A stretch of 20,083 nucleotides of DNA from NCBI RefSeq assembly GCF_910585845.1, contig NZ_CAJUHF010000056.1:1-20083 (forward strand). The letters are read 5' to 3'. Below are positions 1 through 7,235 of this stretch, in pieces. A program made the position numbers and the translations under genes. Position 1 is the first letter of the stretch. Every line of letters starts with the position of its first letter. Source of the stretch: an uncultured Bacteroides sp. (GTDB lineage Bacteria > Bacteroidota > Bacteroidia > Bacteroidales > Bacteroidaceae). A model generated the notes under the pieces. That model was given only the letters and a program-made list of their open reading frames with translations, was not told the DNA's origin and did not search any database.

Positions 1-178
1 TATAGATAAAGGTGTTTAGTATATTTTACTGCCCCAAAAGTGACGAAGAACCGAAAATGCAGGTAGTAATTGGGGATAAGTCCGTTTTTGGGGTTCTTTC
101 AGAAATGACCGGGACTTGATTTTCTATGCTTTTATGCGGTCCGAATATGCAAATAGCATGAAATAAAAGACTGAACTT
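1..178. other. Left-edge non-coding DNA
   Basis: AT-rich sequence with no convincing gene. The only open frames are short and on the opposite strand, without family resemblance. An imperfect inverted repeat is visible: AAGAACC at 46-52 can pair with GGTTCTT at 92-98, extended by an A-run against a T-run. It could be the end of a transcript from a gene beyond the left edge, but this cannot be decided from the window. Confidence 0.5.
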
Positions 179-209
179 TTTGTAGTTCAAGAAAATACTT
201 CTATCTTTG
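179..209 (+). promoter_or_regulatory. rpsA promoter (Bacteroidota -33/-7 type)
   Basis: TTTG at 179-182 and TATCTTTG at 202-209 are separated by 19 bases. This matches the Bacteroides housekeeping promoter pattern TTTG-N19-21-TAnnTTTG. Transcription would begin about 5 bases downstream, giving a leader of roughly 60 AT-rich bases before the rpsA start. A small hairpin (TGAACT at 172-177 with AGTTCA at 184-189) overlaps the -33 element and may be incidental. Confidence 0.8.
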
Positions 210-273
210 CGCCGATTTTTATGAGCAATATAATGTCTCACTCAATTAATTATTAAACGATTTAATTAACTTA

Positions 274-2070
274 ATGGAAAACTTAAAGAATGTAGCTCCT
301 GTTGAGGACTTCAACTGGGATGCTTATGAAAATGGCGAAACTTTCGCAGGCGTTAGCCACGAAGAGTTGGAAAAGGCTTACGACAGCACGCTTAACAAAG
401 TTAACGACCGTGAGGTGGTTGACGGAACTGTAATCGCAATGAACAAACGCGAAGTTGTTGTGAACATCGGTTACAAATCAGACGGTATCATTCCTTTGAA
501 TGAATTCCGCTACAATCCGGACTTGAAAGTAGGTGATACGGTAGAAGTATACATCGAGAATCAGGAGGACAAAAAAGGACAGCTGGTTCTGTCTCACCGT
601 AAAGCACGCGCTACCCGCTCTTGGGATCGTGTAAACGCTGCTTTGGAGAACGAAGAAATTATCAAGGGTTACATCAAGTGCCGCACGAAGGGTGGTATGA
701 TCGTAGACGTATTCGGTATCGAAGCTTTCTTGCCGGGTTCTCAGATCGATGTGAAGCCTATCCGCGACTACGATGTATTCGTTGGCAAAACAATGGAATT
801 CAAAGTTGTTAAGATCAACCAGGAATTCAAAAACGTGGTTGTTTCTCACAAAGCTCTTATCGAAGCTGAACTGGAACAACAGAAGAAGGAAATTATCGGT
901 AAACTCGAAAAAGGACAAGTGCTTGAGGGTACCGTTAAGAATATTACGTCATACGGTGTATTCATCGACTTGGGTGGCGTAGACGGTTTGATCCACATCA
1001 CAGACCTCTCTTGGGGACGTGTAAGCGATCCGAAAGAAGTGGTTGAACTCGACCAAAAACTCAACGTTGTTATCCTCGACTTCGATGATGAGAAGAAGCG
1101 TATCGCTTTGGGTCTGAAGCAGCTTACTCCGCATCCTTGGGAAGCTTTGGATGCTGACCTGAAGGTAGGTGACAGAGTGAAAGGTAAAGTAGTCGTTATG
1201 GCTGACTACGGTGCATTCATCGAAATCGCTCCGGGCGTTGAAGGTCTGATCCACGTATCTGAAATGTCTTGGTCACAGCACCTGCGTTCTGCACAAGACT
1301 TCATGAAGGTTGGTGACGAAGTAGAAGCTGTAGTCCTGACTTTGGATCGCGAAGAGCGCAAGATGTCTTTGGGTATCAAGCAGCTGAAGCAAGATCCGTG
1401 GGAGACTATCGAAGAGAAGTATCCTATAGGTTCTAAGCACACTGCAAAAGTACGCAACTTCACTAACTTCGGTGTATTCGTTGAAATCGAAGAAGGTGTT
1501 GACGGCTTGATCCACATCTCTGACCTGTCTTGGACGAAGAAGGTGAAACATCCTTCTGAATTTACTCAGATCGGTGCCGACATCGAAGTTCAGGTATTGG
1601 AGATCGATAAAGAAAACCGTCGTTTGAGCCTCGGTCACAAGCAACTCGAAGAGAATCCTTGGGATGTATTCGAAACTGTATTTACTGTAGGTTCTGTACA
1701 CGAAGGTACGATCATCGAAATGCTGGATAAGGGTGCAGTCGTTTCTTTGCCTTACGGCGTAGAAGGCTTTGCTACTCCAAAGCACTTGGTTAAGGAAGAC
1801 GGTTCTCAAGCTCAGATGGATGAGAAACTGTCATTCAAGGTTATCGAGTTCAACAAAGATGCAAAACGCATCATCCTTTCTCACAGCCGTATCTTCGAAG
1901 ATGTTGCAAAGGCAGAAGAGAGAGCTGAAAAGAAAGCTGCAAGCAAGAAAGCAAATGCTGGTAAGAGAGAAGACACTCCGTCTATCCAGAACCAGGCTGC
2001 TTCCACTACTTTGGGTGACATCGATGCTTTGGCTGCTTTGAAGGAGCAAATGGAAGCTGAGAAGAAATAA
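274..2070 (+). CDS. rpsA: 30S ribosomal protein S1
   Basis: Ribosomal protein S1 binds single-stranded mRNA on the 30S subunit and helps bring transcripts to the ribosome. That matters in Bacteroidota, where Shine-Dalgarno sequences are mostly absent. The 598-residue protein shows six consecutive S1 (OB-fold) repeats at about residues 46-109, 128-193, 214-283, 299-370, 386-457 and 473-537. Repeats 3 to 5 carry the clearest signatures, such as YGVFIDLGGVDGLIHITDLSW and its variants GVEGLIHVSEMSW and GVDGLIHISDLSW. A lysine- and alanine-rich tail starts near residue 546, followed by an acidic end. Length and domain count agree with full-length S1 of this phylum. The gene has its own promoter at 179-209 and a strong terminator just after the stop, so it is probably monocistronic. 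The ATG has no Shine-Dalgarno sequence and sits in an AT-rich leader, as usual here. Confidence 0.97.
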   Translation: MENLKNVAPVEDFNWDAYENGETFAGVSHEELEKAYDSTLNKVNDREVVDGTVIAMNKREVVVNIGYKSDGIIPLNEFRYNPDLKVGDTVEVYIENQEDKKGQLVLSHRKARATRSWDRVNAALENEEIIKGYIKCRTKGGMIVDVFGIEAFLPGSQIDVKPIRDYDVFVGKTMEFKVVKINQEFKNVVVSHKALIEAELEQQKKEIIGKLEKGQVLEGTVKNITSYGVFIDLGGVDGLIHITDLSWGRVSDPKEVVELDQKLNVVILDFDDEKKRIALGLKQLTPHPWEALDADLKVGDRVKGKVVVMADYGAFIEIAPGVEGLIHVSEMSWSQHLRSAQDFMKVGDEVEAVVLTLDREERKMSLGIKQLKQDPWETIEEKYPIGSKHTAKVRNFTNFGVFVEIEEGVDGLIHISDLSWTKKVKHPSEFTQIGADIEVQVLEIDKENRRLSLGHKQLEENPWDVFETVFTVGSVHEGTIIEMLDKGAVVSLPYGVEGFATPKHLVKEDGSQAQMDEKLSFKVIEFNKDAKRIILSHSRIFEDVAKAEERAEKKAASKKANAGKREDTPSIQNQAASTTLGDIDALAALKEQMEAEKK

Positions 2071-2104
2071 GAATACTAGTTTATACTTATTACACATATG
2101 GAAG

Positions 2105-2141
2105 AGGGCACTTGTTGTAAGAACAGGTGCCCTTTCGTTTT
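2105..2141 (+). terminator. Rho-independent terminator of rpsA
   Basis: A 12-bp stem (2105-2116 with 2122-2133, including one G-U pair) closes a 5-base loop and is followed by TTTCGTTTT. It lies 35 bases after the rpsA stop codon. Confidence 0.85.
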
Positions 2142-2143
2142 GG

Positions 2144-2340
2144 AGCCTGTTTAATTTTTCCTCAAAAAGTTTTTATCCAGCCTCTTTTGAGTTTCTTTTC
2201 GGTCTGTTTTCCTCTTTTTATTCATTACATAGCCCGCTATGCTTCTCATAAGAACAGAAAAAACGTCCTCAAAAACGTCCTCAAAAATAATTCTCAAAAA
2301 TAACTCTCAAAAGAAGGCCGAATATAATTTAAACAAGCTT
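2144..2340. repeat. Intergenic inverted-repeat element with tandem CTCAAAAA units
   Basis: The ends are imperfect inverted repeats: GAGCCTGTTTAATTT at 2144-2158 against the complement of the sequence ending in TTTAAACAAGCTT at 2340. Inside them, CTTTTGAG (2184-2191) pairs with CTCAAAAG (2306-2313). The centre is a perfect hairpin, CATAGC-CC-GCTATG (2228-2241). The right half carries four tandem units of 12-13 bases: CGTCCTCAAAAA twice (2264-2287), then TAATTCTCAAAAA and TAACTCTCAAAAG (2288-2313). A further CCTCAAAAA lies near 2160. There is no open reading frame. It resembles a non-autonomous dispersed repeat more than a regulatory leader, but family membership cannot be checked here. Confidence 0.6.
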
Positions 2341-2462
2341 TTTACTTTATACGTGCCGAATTTTGTGGAATAGAGGAATCGTTTTTGCATAAATGTTTAT
2401 CTTTCCTCTAAAGAAAAATATATTCTTTATCCTGTCGGTATGAGATTCTCATGATTTTCATT
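2341..2462. other. AT-rich non-coding spacer
   Basis: Nothing specific is seen between the repeat element and the promoter motif of the next gene. The stretch is AT-rich with no open frame of note. Confidence 0.5.
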
Positions 2463-2470
2463 TATATTTG
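2463..2470 (+). promoter_or_regulatory. -7 element upstream of the lipoprotein gene
   Basis: TATATTTG matches TAnnTTTG. The upstream -33 element is weak (TATG at 2439-2442). The predicted leader is about 60 bases. Confidence 0.55.
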
Positions 2471-2536
2471 TAGGGTGATATTCGGGAACGGCTGCTTGGG
2501 ATGTCTTAGATATATGAACATTTAAATTTTATTGTC

Positions 2537-3325
2537 ATGCAAAACATTATTGGAAAGTTTGGAAAGAGTGTACTGCTCATCTGTTTGTCGTTGTTGTTAC
2601 TGACCGGATGTAGCCAGAAGTCAAAACTGAAATTGGTGGTAGAGGTAGTTGCCAAACAATGTCCTATAAATATAGGTGCGGCAGGTGAAATATCAAATAT
2701 CGCTTTTGATGGAACAGATGTGCAATATACCATGTTGGTGAACGAAGATTATGTCAACTTGGATGCTTGGGAGAAAAATTCGGAATCAATGAAGTCGGTA
2801 GTATCTGCTATGTTCAGTAATCCCGCGAAAGAGTTGAAACAAATGTTAGACTTGGTGGTCAATGCCAATTCAGGAATCAAGTTTGTCTACAAAGGTAAAA
2901 CGTCCGGAAAAGAAGTGGAGTGTTATCTGACTACCCAGGATCTGAAAGGTATCGTAAATGCAGATTCCACCGTCGAGAAGAGTGACCAGAAGAAGTTGGA
3001 AGAACAAGTGAACATTACCAACTTATCTTGCCCCATGCAGGTAGATGAAGTTACTACGCTTGACAGACTGACTATTGAAGGTGACCAGGTTGTTTATCAC
3101 TATACGATTGATGAAGAATTGGTCGATATGGCAGTGTTGAAAGAAAATTCGGATGCAATGAAACAGAACGTCAGAAGTACTTTGAATGCGGAACCGGCTG
3201 TGAGGATTTTTTTGGAGACATGCGTGAAGTGCGACAAAAGTTTGTGTTACAAGTATACGGGTAATACTTCCGGTGAGAGCATGGAGTTTTCTTTTGAGGT
3301 GTCGGATATAAAGTCGCTGTTGTAA
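2537..3325 (+). CDS. Lipoprotein with internally duplicated domain, function unknown
   Basis: I do not recognise a named family. The 262-residue protein starts with a lipoprotein signal: a short basic N-terminus, a hydrophobic stretch and the lipobox LTGC with Cys25 as the lipidated residue. The residues after Cys25 (SQKSK) are not acidic, so the usual Bacteroides surface-export signal is not apparent and an inward-facing location is more likely. The mature protein consists of two related halves of about 110 residues (about 33-140 and 154-262). Each half has a CP pair (42-43 and 165-166), a G-D-x-V-x-Y-type strand, a K-x-N-S-x-x-M-K segment (80-86 and 202-209) and a Y-x-G-x-T-S-G motif (118-124 and 240-246). 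RNase Z follows 33 bases later on the same strand, so the two may be co-transcribed, with no obvious functional link. Confidence 0.85.
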   Translation: MQNIIGKFGKSVLLICLSLLLLTGCSQKSKLKLVVEVVAKQCPINIGAAGEISNIAFDGTDVQYTMLVNEDYVNLDAWEKNSESMKSVVSAMFSNPAKELKQMLDLVVNANSGIKFVYKGKTSGKEVECYLTTQDLKGIVNADSTVEKSDQKKLEEQVNITNLSCPMQVDEVTTLDRLTIEGDQVVYHYTIDEELVDMAVLKENSDAMKQNVRSTLNAEPAVRIFLETCVKCDKSLCYKYTGNTSGESMEFSFEVSDIKSLL

Positions 3326-3358
3326 CTCCGTGAAGAGAGAGGTTAGTAGAGATTGATC

Positions 3359-4273
3359 ATGGAAAAGTTTGAGCTACACATCTTGGGTTGCGGTTCTGCA
3401 CTGCCCACTACCCGTCATTTCGCTTCTTCGCAAGTGGTGAATGTGCGGGGTAAACTCTATATGATAGATTGCGGCGAAGGTGCACAATTGCAGTTTCGTA
3501 AATCCAGATTGAAATTCTCTCGGTTGAATCATATTTTCATTTCCCACCTGCATGGTGATCACTGTTTCGGGTTGTGGGGATTGATTTCGACATTGAACTT
3601 GTTGGGGCGTACTGCGGAACTGCATATCTATTCTCCCAAAGGATTGGAGGCGCTGATGGCTCCGACGCTGGATTTCTTCTGTCGACAGATGACGTACAAG
3701 GTGCTTTTCCATGAATTTGATACGAAGACTTCCGGAATGATTTATGAAGACCGTTCGCTGACAGTCACTACGATACCTTTGCGCCACCGTATGCCTTGCT
3801 GCGGTTTCTTGTTTAGAGAGAAACGCCGTCCTAACCACATCATTCGTGAGATGATTGACTTTTATGAAGTTCCGGTATATGAACTGAACAGGATTAAGAA
3901 CGGGGCGGATTATGTGACGCCCGAAGGTGAGACTATCCCCAATTCCGTCCTGACCCGTCCTGCGGACTTGCCACGAAGTTATGCTTACTGTTCGGATACG
4001 ATCTATATGCCGGAGATAGCCGGACTGATTGAAGGAGTGGATTTGTTGTTCCACGAAGCTACTTTTGCCCATGAGAATCTGATCCGCGCCCGGGAGACTT
4101 TTCATACTACAGCCCTCCAGGCAGGAGAATTGGCGAAAGCGGCAGGAGTGAAGAAACTGCTTATCGGACATTTCTCCGCCCGCTATGAAGATGAAACGGT
4201 CCTGTTCGAAGAGGCGTCGTCGGTTTTTCCGGAAACGGTGTTGGCTAAGGAGACGCTTTGTGTGGAGATATAA
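3359..4273 (+). CDS. rnz: Ribonuclease Z
   Basis: RNase Z is a zinc-dependent endonuclease of the metallo-beta-lactamase fold that removes the 3' trailer from tRNA precursors. With the ATG start at 3359 the protein has 304 residues, the usual length for the short form. Conserved elements are visible in order: LGCGSALPTTRH at residues 9-20, IDCGEGAQ at 36-43, the metal-binding signature SHLHGDH at 62-68, further ligands in the YCSDT and HEATF segments, and the C-terminal GHFSARY motif. An in-frame TTG lies two codons upstream (3353), but the ATG is preferred because it matches the family N-terminus and has a purine-rich GAGAGAGG stretch just upstream. The gene follows the duplicated-domain lipoprotein closely and ends just before the sigma-cluster promoter. 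Confidence 0.95.
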   Translation: MEKFELHILGCGSALPTTRHFASSQVVNVRGKLYMIDCGEGAQLQFRKSRLKFSRLNHIFISHLHGDHCFGLWGLISTLNLLGRTAELHIYSPKGLEALMAPTLDFFCRQMTYKVLFHEFDTKTSGMIYEDRSLTVTTIPLRHRMPCCGFLFREKRRPNHIIREMIDFYEVPVYELNRIKNGADYVTPEGETIPNSVLTRPADLPRSYAYCSDTIYMPEIAGLIEGVDLLFHEATFAHENLIRARETFHTTALQAGELAKAAGVKKLLIGHFSARYEDETVLFEEASSVFPETVLAKETLCVEI

Positions 4274-4312
4274 TGAAAAGTCATACTTTCAAAACAATTT
4301 TTTTTCCTGTTC

Positions 4313-4344
4313 TTTGTTTTATCGGACTGAATGCCGTATATTTG
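4313..4344 (+). promoter_or_regulatory. Promoter of the ECF sigma factor cluster
   Basis: TTTG at 4313-4316 and TATATTTG at 4337-4344 are separated by 20 bases, an excellent match to the Bacteroides primary promoter. It lies between the rnz stop and the first gene of the cluster, with a leader of about 27 bases. The match suggests transcription by the primary sigma factor rather than by the ECF factor encoded downstream. Confidence 0.8.
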
Positions 4345-4375
4345 TACGGAATAATCAAAAGATATAGGCTTATAG

Positions 4376-4696
4376 ATGGGAAAGTTACTCTATTGTATCT
4401 TCTTTTTGTTTACTTTTTCGTCACAGTCCGCAATATGGGCGCAGGACGGTCGGAAGCAGGAAACGGCGCAAAAGGAGCAGCCGTCTTCGGCTATTGTGCT
4501 GACCGTTTCGGCTGATAATCAGGTGCGCGTGCAGAACGCTGAACCCGGTGCCCGGATGGAGGTCTACAACATTGTAGGCGTCAAACTCACTACTATACGC
4601 ATCGATTCTGCAGATGCCACGGTTCAGGTGAATTTGCCTAAAGGTTATTACATATTCAAGATCGGGAGTGTCGTGCGGAAAGTGGTAATTAAATAA
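4376..4696 (+). CDS. Small secreted protein with type IX-like C-terminal domain
   Basis: The protein has 106 residues. Residues 1-23 form a signal peptide ending in WAQ. After a short charged, glutamine-rich linker, residues 40-106 resemble the beta-sandwich C-terminal sorting domain of the type IX (Por) secretion system. The typical features are a VYNIVGVKL strand (63-71) and an LPKGYYIFKIG turn-strand (87-97) followed by a basic, hydrophobic end. There is no cargo domain; the protein is essentially signal peptide plus tail. Most gut Bacteroides lack a complete type IX system, so the fold may serve another role here. The ECF sigma factor starts 18 bases downstream, so the two are probably co-transcribed. 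The family assignment rests on pattern similarity only. Confidence 0.75.
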   Translation: MGKLLYCIFFLFTFSSQSAIWAQDGRKQETAQKEQPSSAIVLTVSADNQVRVQNAEPGARMEVYNIVGVKLTTIRIDSADATVQVNLPKGYYIFKIGSVVRKVVIK

Positions 4697-4714
4697 ACGA
4701 GCGGAACAGAGCCT

Positions 4715-5269
4715 ATGAATTCTTCCTATAATGAACACGAAGTTCTGGAACTCCTGCAAGAAGAAAGCACGCAAAAAGAAGGATTTGAACTGATTGTTGC
4801 GCAATATAGCGAACAACTGTATTGGCAGATCCGCCGCATGGTGCTTTCTCACGAAGACGCAAACGACCTTTTGCAGAACACTTTCATCAAGGCTTGGACG
4901 AATATAGACTATTTTCGCGGAGATGCGAAACTTTCCACATGGCTCTACCGCATAGCCTTGAATGAATGCTTGACTTTCCTGAATAAACAGCATGCCATTG
5001 CCATCGTTTCCATTGATGATGAAGAAGCCTCAGTGCTTCAGAAGTTGGAAAGTGATCCCTATTTTTCGGGCGACCATGTGCAGTTGGCTTTGCAGAAAGC
5101 CCTGCTGACATTACCCGAAAAGCAGCGGATGGTATTCAATCTAAAGTATTATCAGGAAATGAAATATGAAGAGATGTCCGACATCTTCGGTACGTCCGTC
5201 GGTGCGCTGAAGGCTTCGTACCATCATGCCGTTAAGAAAATCGAAAAGTTTTTGGAGGGGGAGGATTAA
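4715..5269 (+). CDS. RNA polymerase sigma factor, ECF (sigma-70) family
   Basis: ECF sigma factors direct RNA polymerase to a small set of promoters, usually in response to envelope signals. This 184-residue protein has the two expected domains. Region 2 is at about residues 28-91, with HEDANDLLQNTFIKAW and the STWLYRIALNECLTFL segment that recognises the -10 element. Region 4 is at about residues 125-180, with LPEKQRMVFNLKYYQEMKYEEMSDI and the SVGALKASYHHAVKKIEKFL recognition helix. The length is normal. It is the second of four same-strand genes; the downstream one-pass membrane protein and helical periplasmic protein are candidates for its anti-sigma factor and sensor. The specific regulon cannot be inferred. 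Confidence 0.93.
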   Translation: MNSSYNEHEVLELLQEESTQKEGFELIVAQYSEQLYWQIRRMVLSHEDANDLLQNTFIKAWTNIDYFRGDAKLSTWLYRIALNECLTFLNKQHAIAIVSIDDEEASVLQKLESDPYFSGDHVQLALQKALLTLPEKQRMVFNLKYYQEMKYEEMSDIFGTSVGALKASYHHAVKKIEKFLEGED

Positions 5270-5317
5270 ACCTTTCCTAAGAAATGTAGTCTAAACTAAC
5301 AGAAAGGAAAAAAGCTT

Positions 5318-5692
5318 ATGAAAGAAGAAGATAACATCTTGAAGAGAGTAGGTAAGGAAAATGTCTTCCGTGTACCTGACGGATACTTCGAAAATCTTGC
5401 TTCAGAGGTTATGAGTCAACTTCCGGAAAAGGAGACCCCTGCATTTGTCAAGAGAGAACCAACGAGATGGGAGAGGATCAAGCCGTGGCTATATATGGCT
5501 GCCATGTTCGTAGGTGCGGCTTTGATTATCCGTGTCGCTTCTGTTGACCGCGTCCCTTCTGCCGACCGGATGGCGATGGACGACACAGATACTGAAACGG
5601 TTTCGGACGAATATATCAGTGCGGTGCTGGAAAACTCCATGTTGGAAGATTATTCGCTGTATGTCTATCTCACAGATGCCGCTATGGAATAA
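5318..5692 (+). CDS. One-pass membrane protein, candidate anti-sigma factor
   Basis: The 124-residue protein has a cytoplasmic N-terminal region with the motif FRVPDGYFENLASEVMSQLP (residues 17-36), often seen in small proteins encoded beside ECF sigma factors in Bacteroidota. One transmembrane helix follows at about residues 57-72, then a short acidic exterior region. No zinc-binding anti-sigma motif (HxxxCxxC) is present, so an anti-sigma role is inferred from position and topology only. It starts 48 bases after the sigma factor gene and has a good purine-rich ribosome site (GAAAGGAAAAAAG) before the ATG, unusual among the genes here. Confidence 0.8.
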   Translation: MKEEDNILKRVGKENVFRVPDGYFENLASEVMSQLPEKETPAFVKREPTRWERIKPWLYMAAMFVGAALIIRVASVDRVPSADRMAMDDTDTETVSDEYISAVLENSMLEDYSLYVYLTDAAME

Positions 5693-5728
5693 TGTGAGTG
5701 CGATCAACTTAATAGTATTGAGAGGAAA

Positions 5729-6205
5729 ATGAAGAAACTGATTGTTTTACTTATTCTAATGTGCGGTTTTGCACCCTTATCGTGGGCGGTGGATGGATGC
5801 AACGAGCATTTGACTCCCGAAGAATTCCGTGCCAAGCAGAAAGCATATATCACGGAGAAAGCCGGACTGACCAAGGAAGAAGCCGCTAAGTTCTTTCCTA
5901 TTTACTTTGAATTGCAGGATCGCAAGAAGCAATTGAACGACGAAGCGTGGAAACTGCTTCGCAAAGGAAAGGACAAAAAGACTACCGAAGCGCAATATAC
6001 CGAGATTTTGGAAGGCGTGTATGACGCCCGTATTGCCACCAATCGTCTGGAGAAGAACTATTTTGAGAAATTCAAAAAGATTCTGTCAAGTAAGAAGATA
6101 TACAAGGTGCTGCATGCAGAGATGCGCTTTAACCGTGAGCTGCTGAAAGGTATGCACAACAAGAAGGGCGAAGGACCTCAGAAGCAACAAGGAAATAAAA
6201 AATAG
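5729..6205 (+). CDS. Periplasmic helical protein, probable sensor partner of the ECF sigma factor
   Basis: The 158-residue protein has a signal peptide (residues 1-20, ending SWA) and a predominantly helical, charged mature region. The segment AYITEKAGLTKEEAAKFFPI (about 39-58), followed by a run of basic and acidic residues, resembles Bacteroidota proteins annotated as 'sensor of ECF-type sigma factor', which are loosely like the Spy/CpxP periplasmic chaperones. The tail (about 145-158) is rich in Lys, Gln and Gly. It is the last gene of the cluster, 36 bases after the membrane protein, with a strong terminator downstream. A plausible model is that it monitors the periplasm and signals through the membrane protein to the sigma factor; this is inference from context. 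Confidence 0.82.
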   Translation: MKKLIVLLILMCGFAPLSWAVDGCNEHLTPEEFRAKQKAYITEKAGLTKEEAAKFFPIYFELQDRKKQLNDEAWKLLRKGKDKKTTEAQYTEILEGVYDARIATNRLEKNYFEKFKKILSSKKIYKVLHAEMRFNRELLKGMHNKKGEGPQKQQGNKK

Positions 6206-6261
6206 AATATGTCGGCGGGAGAAGCAAATCGGATAACGATTGTCGTTACCTGCCCATTTTC

Positions 6262-6361
6262 GTCCCATGAGACAATTAAATTCGTCTCATGAGATGAAAA
6301 AATTCCTCTCGTGAGATCATTTTTTTCGTCTCACGAAAGGAATTTTTTTATCTCACGAGTC
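6262..6361. repeat. Five-unit 22-bp palindromic repeat array
   Basis: Five copies of a 12-base near-palindrome related to GTCTCATGAGAT begin at 6262, 6284, 6306, 6328 and 6350, an exact spacing of 22 bases. The 10-base spacers are A/T-rich (for example AATTAAATTC and GAAAAAATTC). The fifth copy runs over the mazG stop codon (6353-6355). Copies 3 and 4 with their spacers form the arms of a long hairpin listed separately. Confidence 0.85.
6297..6349. terminator. Bidirectional terminator between convergent units
   Basis: AAAAAATTCCT (6297-6307) pairs with AGGAATTTTTT (6338-6348), and TCGTGAGA (6309-6316) pairs with TCTCACGA (6329-6336). Together they make a stem of about 20 bp with one mismatch and a 12-base loop. 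The A-run on the left and T-run on the right let it act on both strands: for the sigma cluster (+) and for mazG (-). Confidence 0.85.
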
Positions 6362-7162
6362 CGTTCTCGTGTTTCCGTATGCTTCCAGTTTTTTAGCCTC
6401 GTTCCATAGTTTGTCCATTTCTTCCAGCGTCATGTCGTGCAGGTTCTTGCCTTCTTTGATGGTGTGTGCTTCCAAATAGTTGAAACGGCGTATGAATTTC
6501 TGGTTCGTGCGTTCCAGAGCATTATCCGGGTTGATCTTATAGAGTCGGGCGGCGTTGATCAGGCTGAATAGTACGTCGCCGAATTCGGCTTCTGCTCTAT
6601 CCTTGTCCATATTGGCAACCTCGTCTTGGAACTCACGGATCTCTTCTTTCACTTTCTCCCAGACCTGCTCGCGTTCTTCCCAGTCGAAACCTACGTTGCG
6701 TGCCTTGTCTTGAATGCGGTAAGCCTTGATCAGTGAGGGTAGGGCGGCGGGTACACCGCTCAATACCGTTTTATTGCCGTCTTTCTCTTTCAGTTTCAGC
6801 TGCTCCCAGTTCTCGGAAACCTGTCCGGCTGTTTCTGCCTTTACATCGCCGAATACGTGAGGATGACGGAATATCAGTTTCTCGCAGAGGCGGTCGCACA
6901 CGTCCTTCATGTCGAAATCGTCTTTTTCTGCGCCGATCTTGGCATAAAAAGCAACATGCAGCAGCACGTCGCCCAGTTCCTTGCAGATGTCGTTCTTGTC
7001 ATCGCGCATCAGGGCGTCACAGAGTTCATAAGTCTCTTCGATGGTATTGGGGCGCAGGCTGTCGTTGGTCTGTTTACGGTCCCAAGGACATTTCTCGCGA
7101 AGTTCGTCGAGGATGTCGAGGAAGCGGCCGAAGGCTTCCATCTGTTCTTGTCTTGTATGCAT
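6353..7162 (-). CDS. mazG: Nucleoside triphosphate pyrophosphohydrolase MazG
   Basis: MazG hydrolyses nucleoside triphosphates to monophosphates and pyrophosphate, cleaning abnormal nucleotides and, in some bacteria, affecting (p)ppGpp levels. The 269-residue protein has the duplicated all-alpha NTP-PPase arrangement. The N-terminal domain has the CPWDRKQT motif (25-32), the EE pair (42-43) and ELGD (62-65). The C-terminal domain has EEIREFQDE (173-181) and EFGDVLFSLINAAR (193-206). The length is typical. Its stop codon lies inside the fifth unit of the 22-bp array. It is downstream of the DUF3810 gene on the same strand with a 73-base gap that contains its own -7 promoter motif, so it may be read both ways. 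Confidence 0.95.
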   Translation of the reverse strand: MHTRQEQMEAFGRFLDILDELREKCPWDRKQTNDSLRPNTIEETYELCDALMRDDKNDICKELGDVLLHVAFYAKIGAEKDDFDMKDVCDRLCEKLIFRHPHVFGDVKAETAGQVSENWEQLKLKEKDGNKTVLSGVPAALPSLIKAYRIQDKARNVGFDWEEREQVWEKVKEEIREFQDEVANMDKDRAEAEFGDVLFSLINAARLYKINPDNALERTNQKFIRRFNYLEAHTIKEGKNLHDMTLEEMDKLWNEAKKLEAYGNTRTDS

Positions 7163-7203
7163 AGTTTGTATGTCTTGTTAATGATTAGGAATGAATTTAC
7201 ATG

Positions 7204-7211
7204 CAAAGGTA
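7204..7211 (-). promoter_or_regulatory. -7 element upstream of mazG
   Basis: On the minus strand this reads TACCTTTG, matching TAnnTTTG, about 41 bases before the mazG start. No clear TTTG is seen at the -33 position. Confidence 0.5.
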
Positions 7212-7235
7212 TGGCTTTTATGTGGGAATAGGTTC

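Noticed and set aside
2144..2340. Insertion sequence
   Set aside because: There are imperfect inverted ends but no transposase frame and no clear target-site duplication.
3374..4171. A long antisense open frame (265 residues) within rnz
   Set aside because: It lies entirely inside a confidently identified gene and has no recognisable domain; it is a shadow of Bacteroides codon usage.
4273..4515. An 80-residue hydrophobic open frame whose ATG overlaps the rnz stop (TAATG)
   Set aside because: It covers the near-consensus promoter at 4313-4344 and runs out of frame into the better-supported signal-peptide protein at 4376. Its C-terminal half is Gly/Ala-rich frame-shifted sequence with no family features.
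6262..6361. CRISPR array
   Set aside because: The repeat unit is a 12-base palindrome with AT-rich 10-base spacers; there are no unique 30-40 base spacers and no cas genes.
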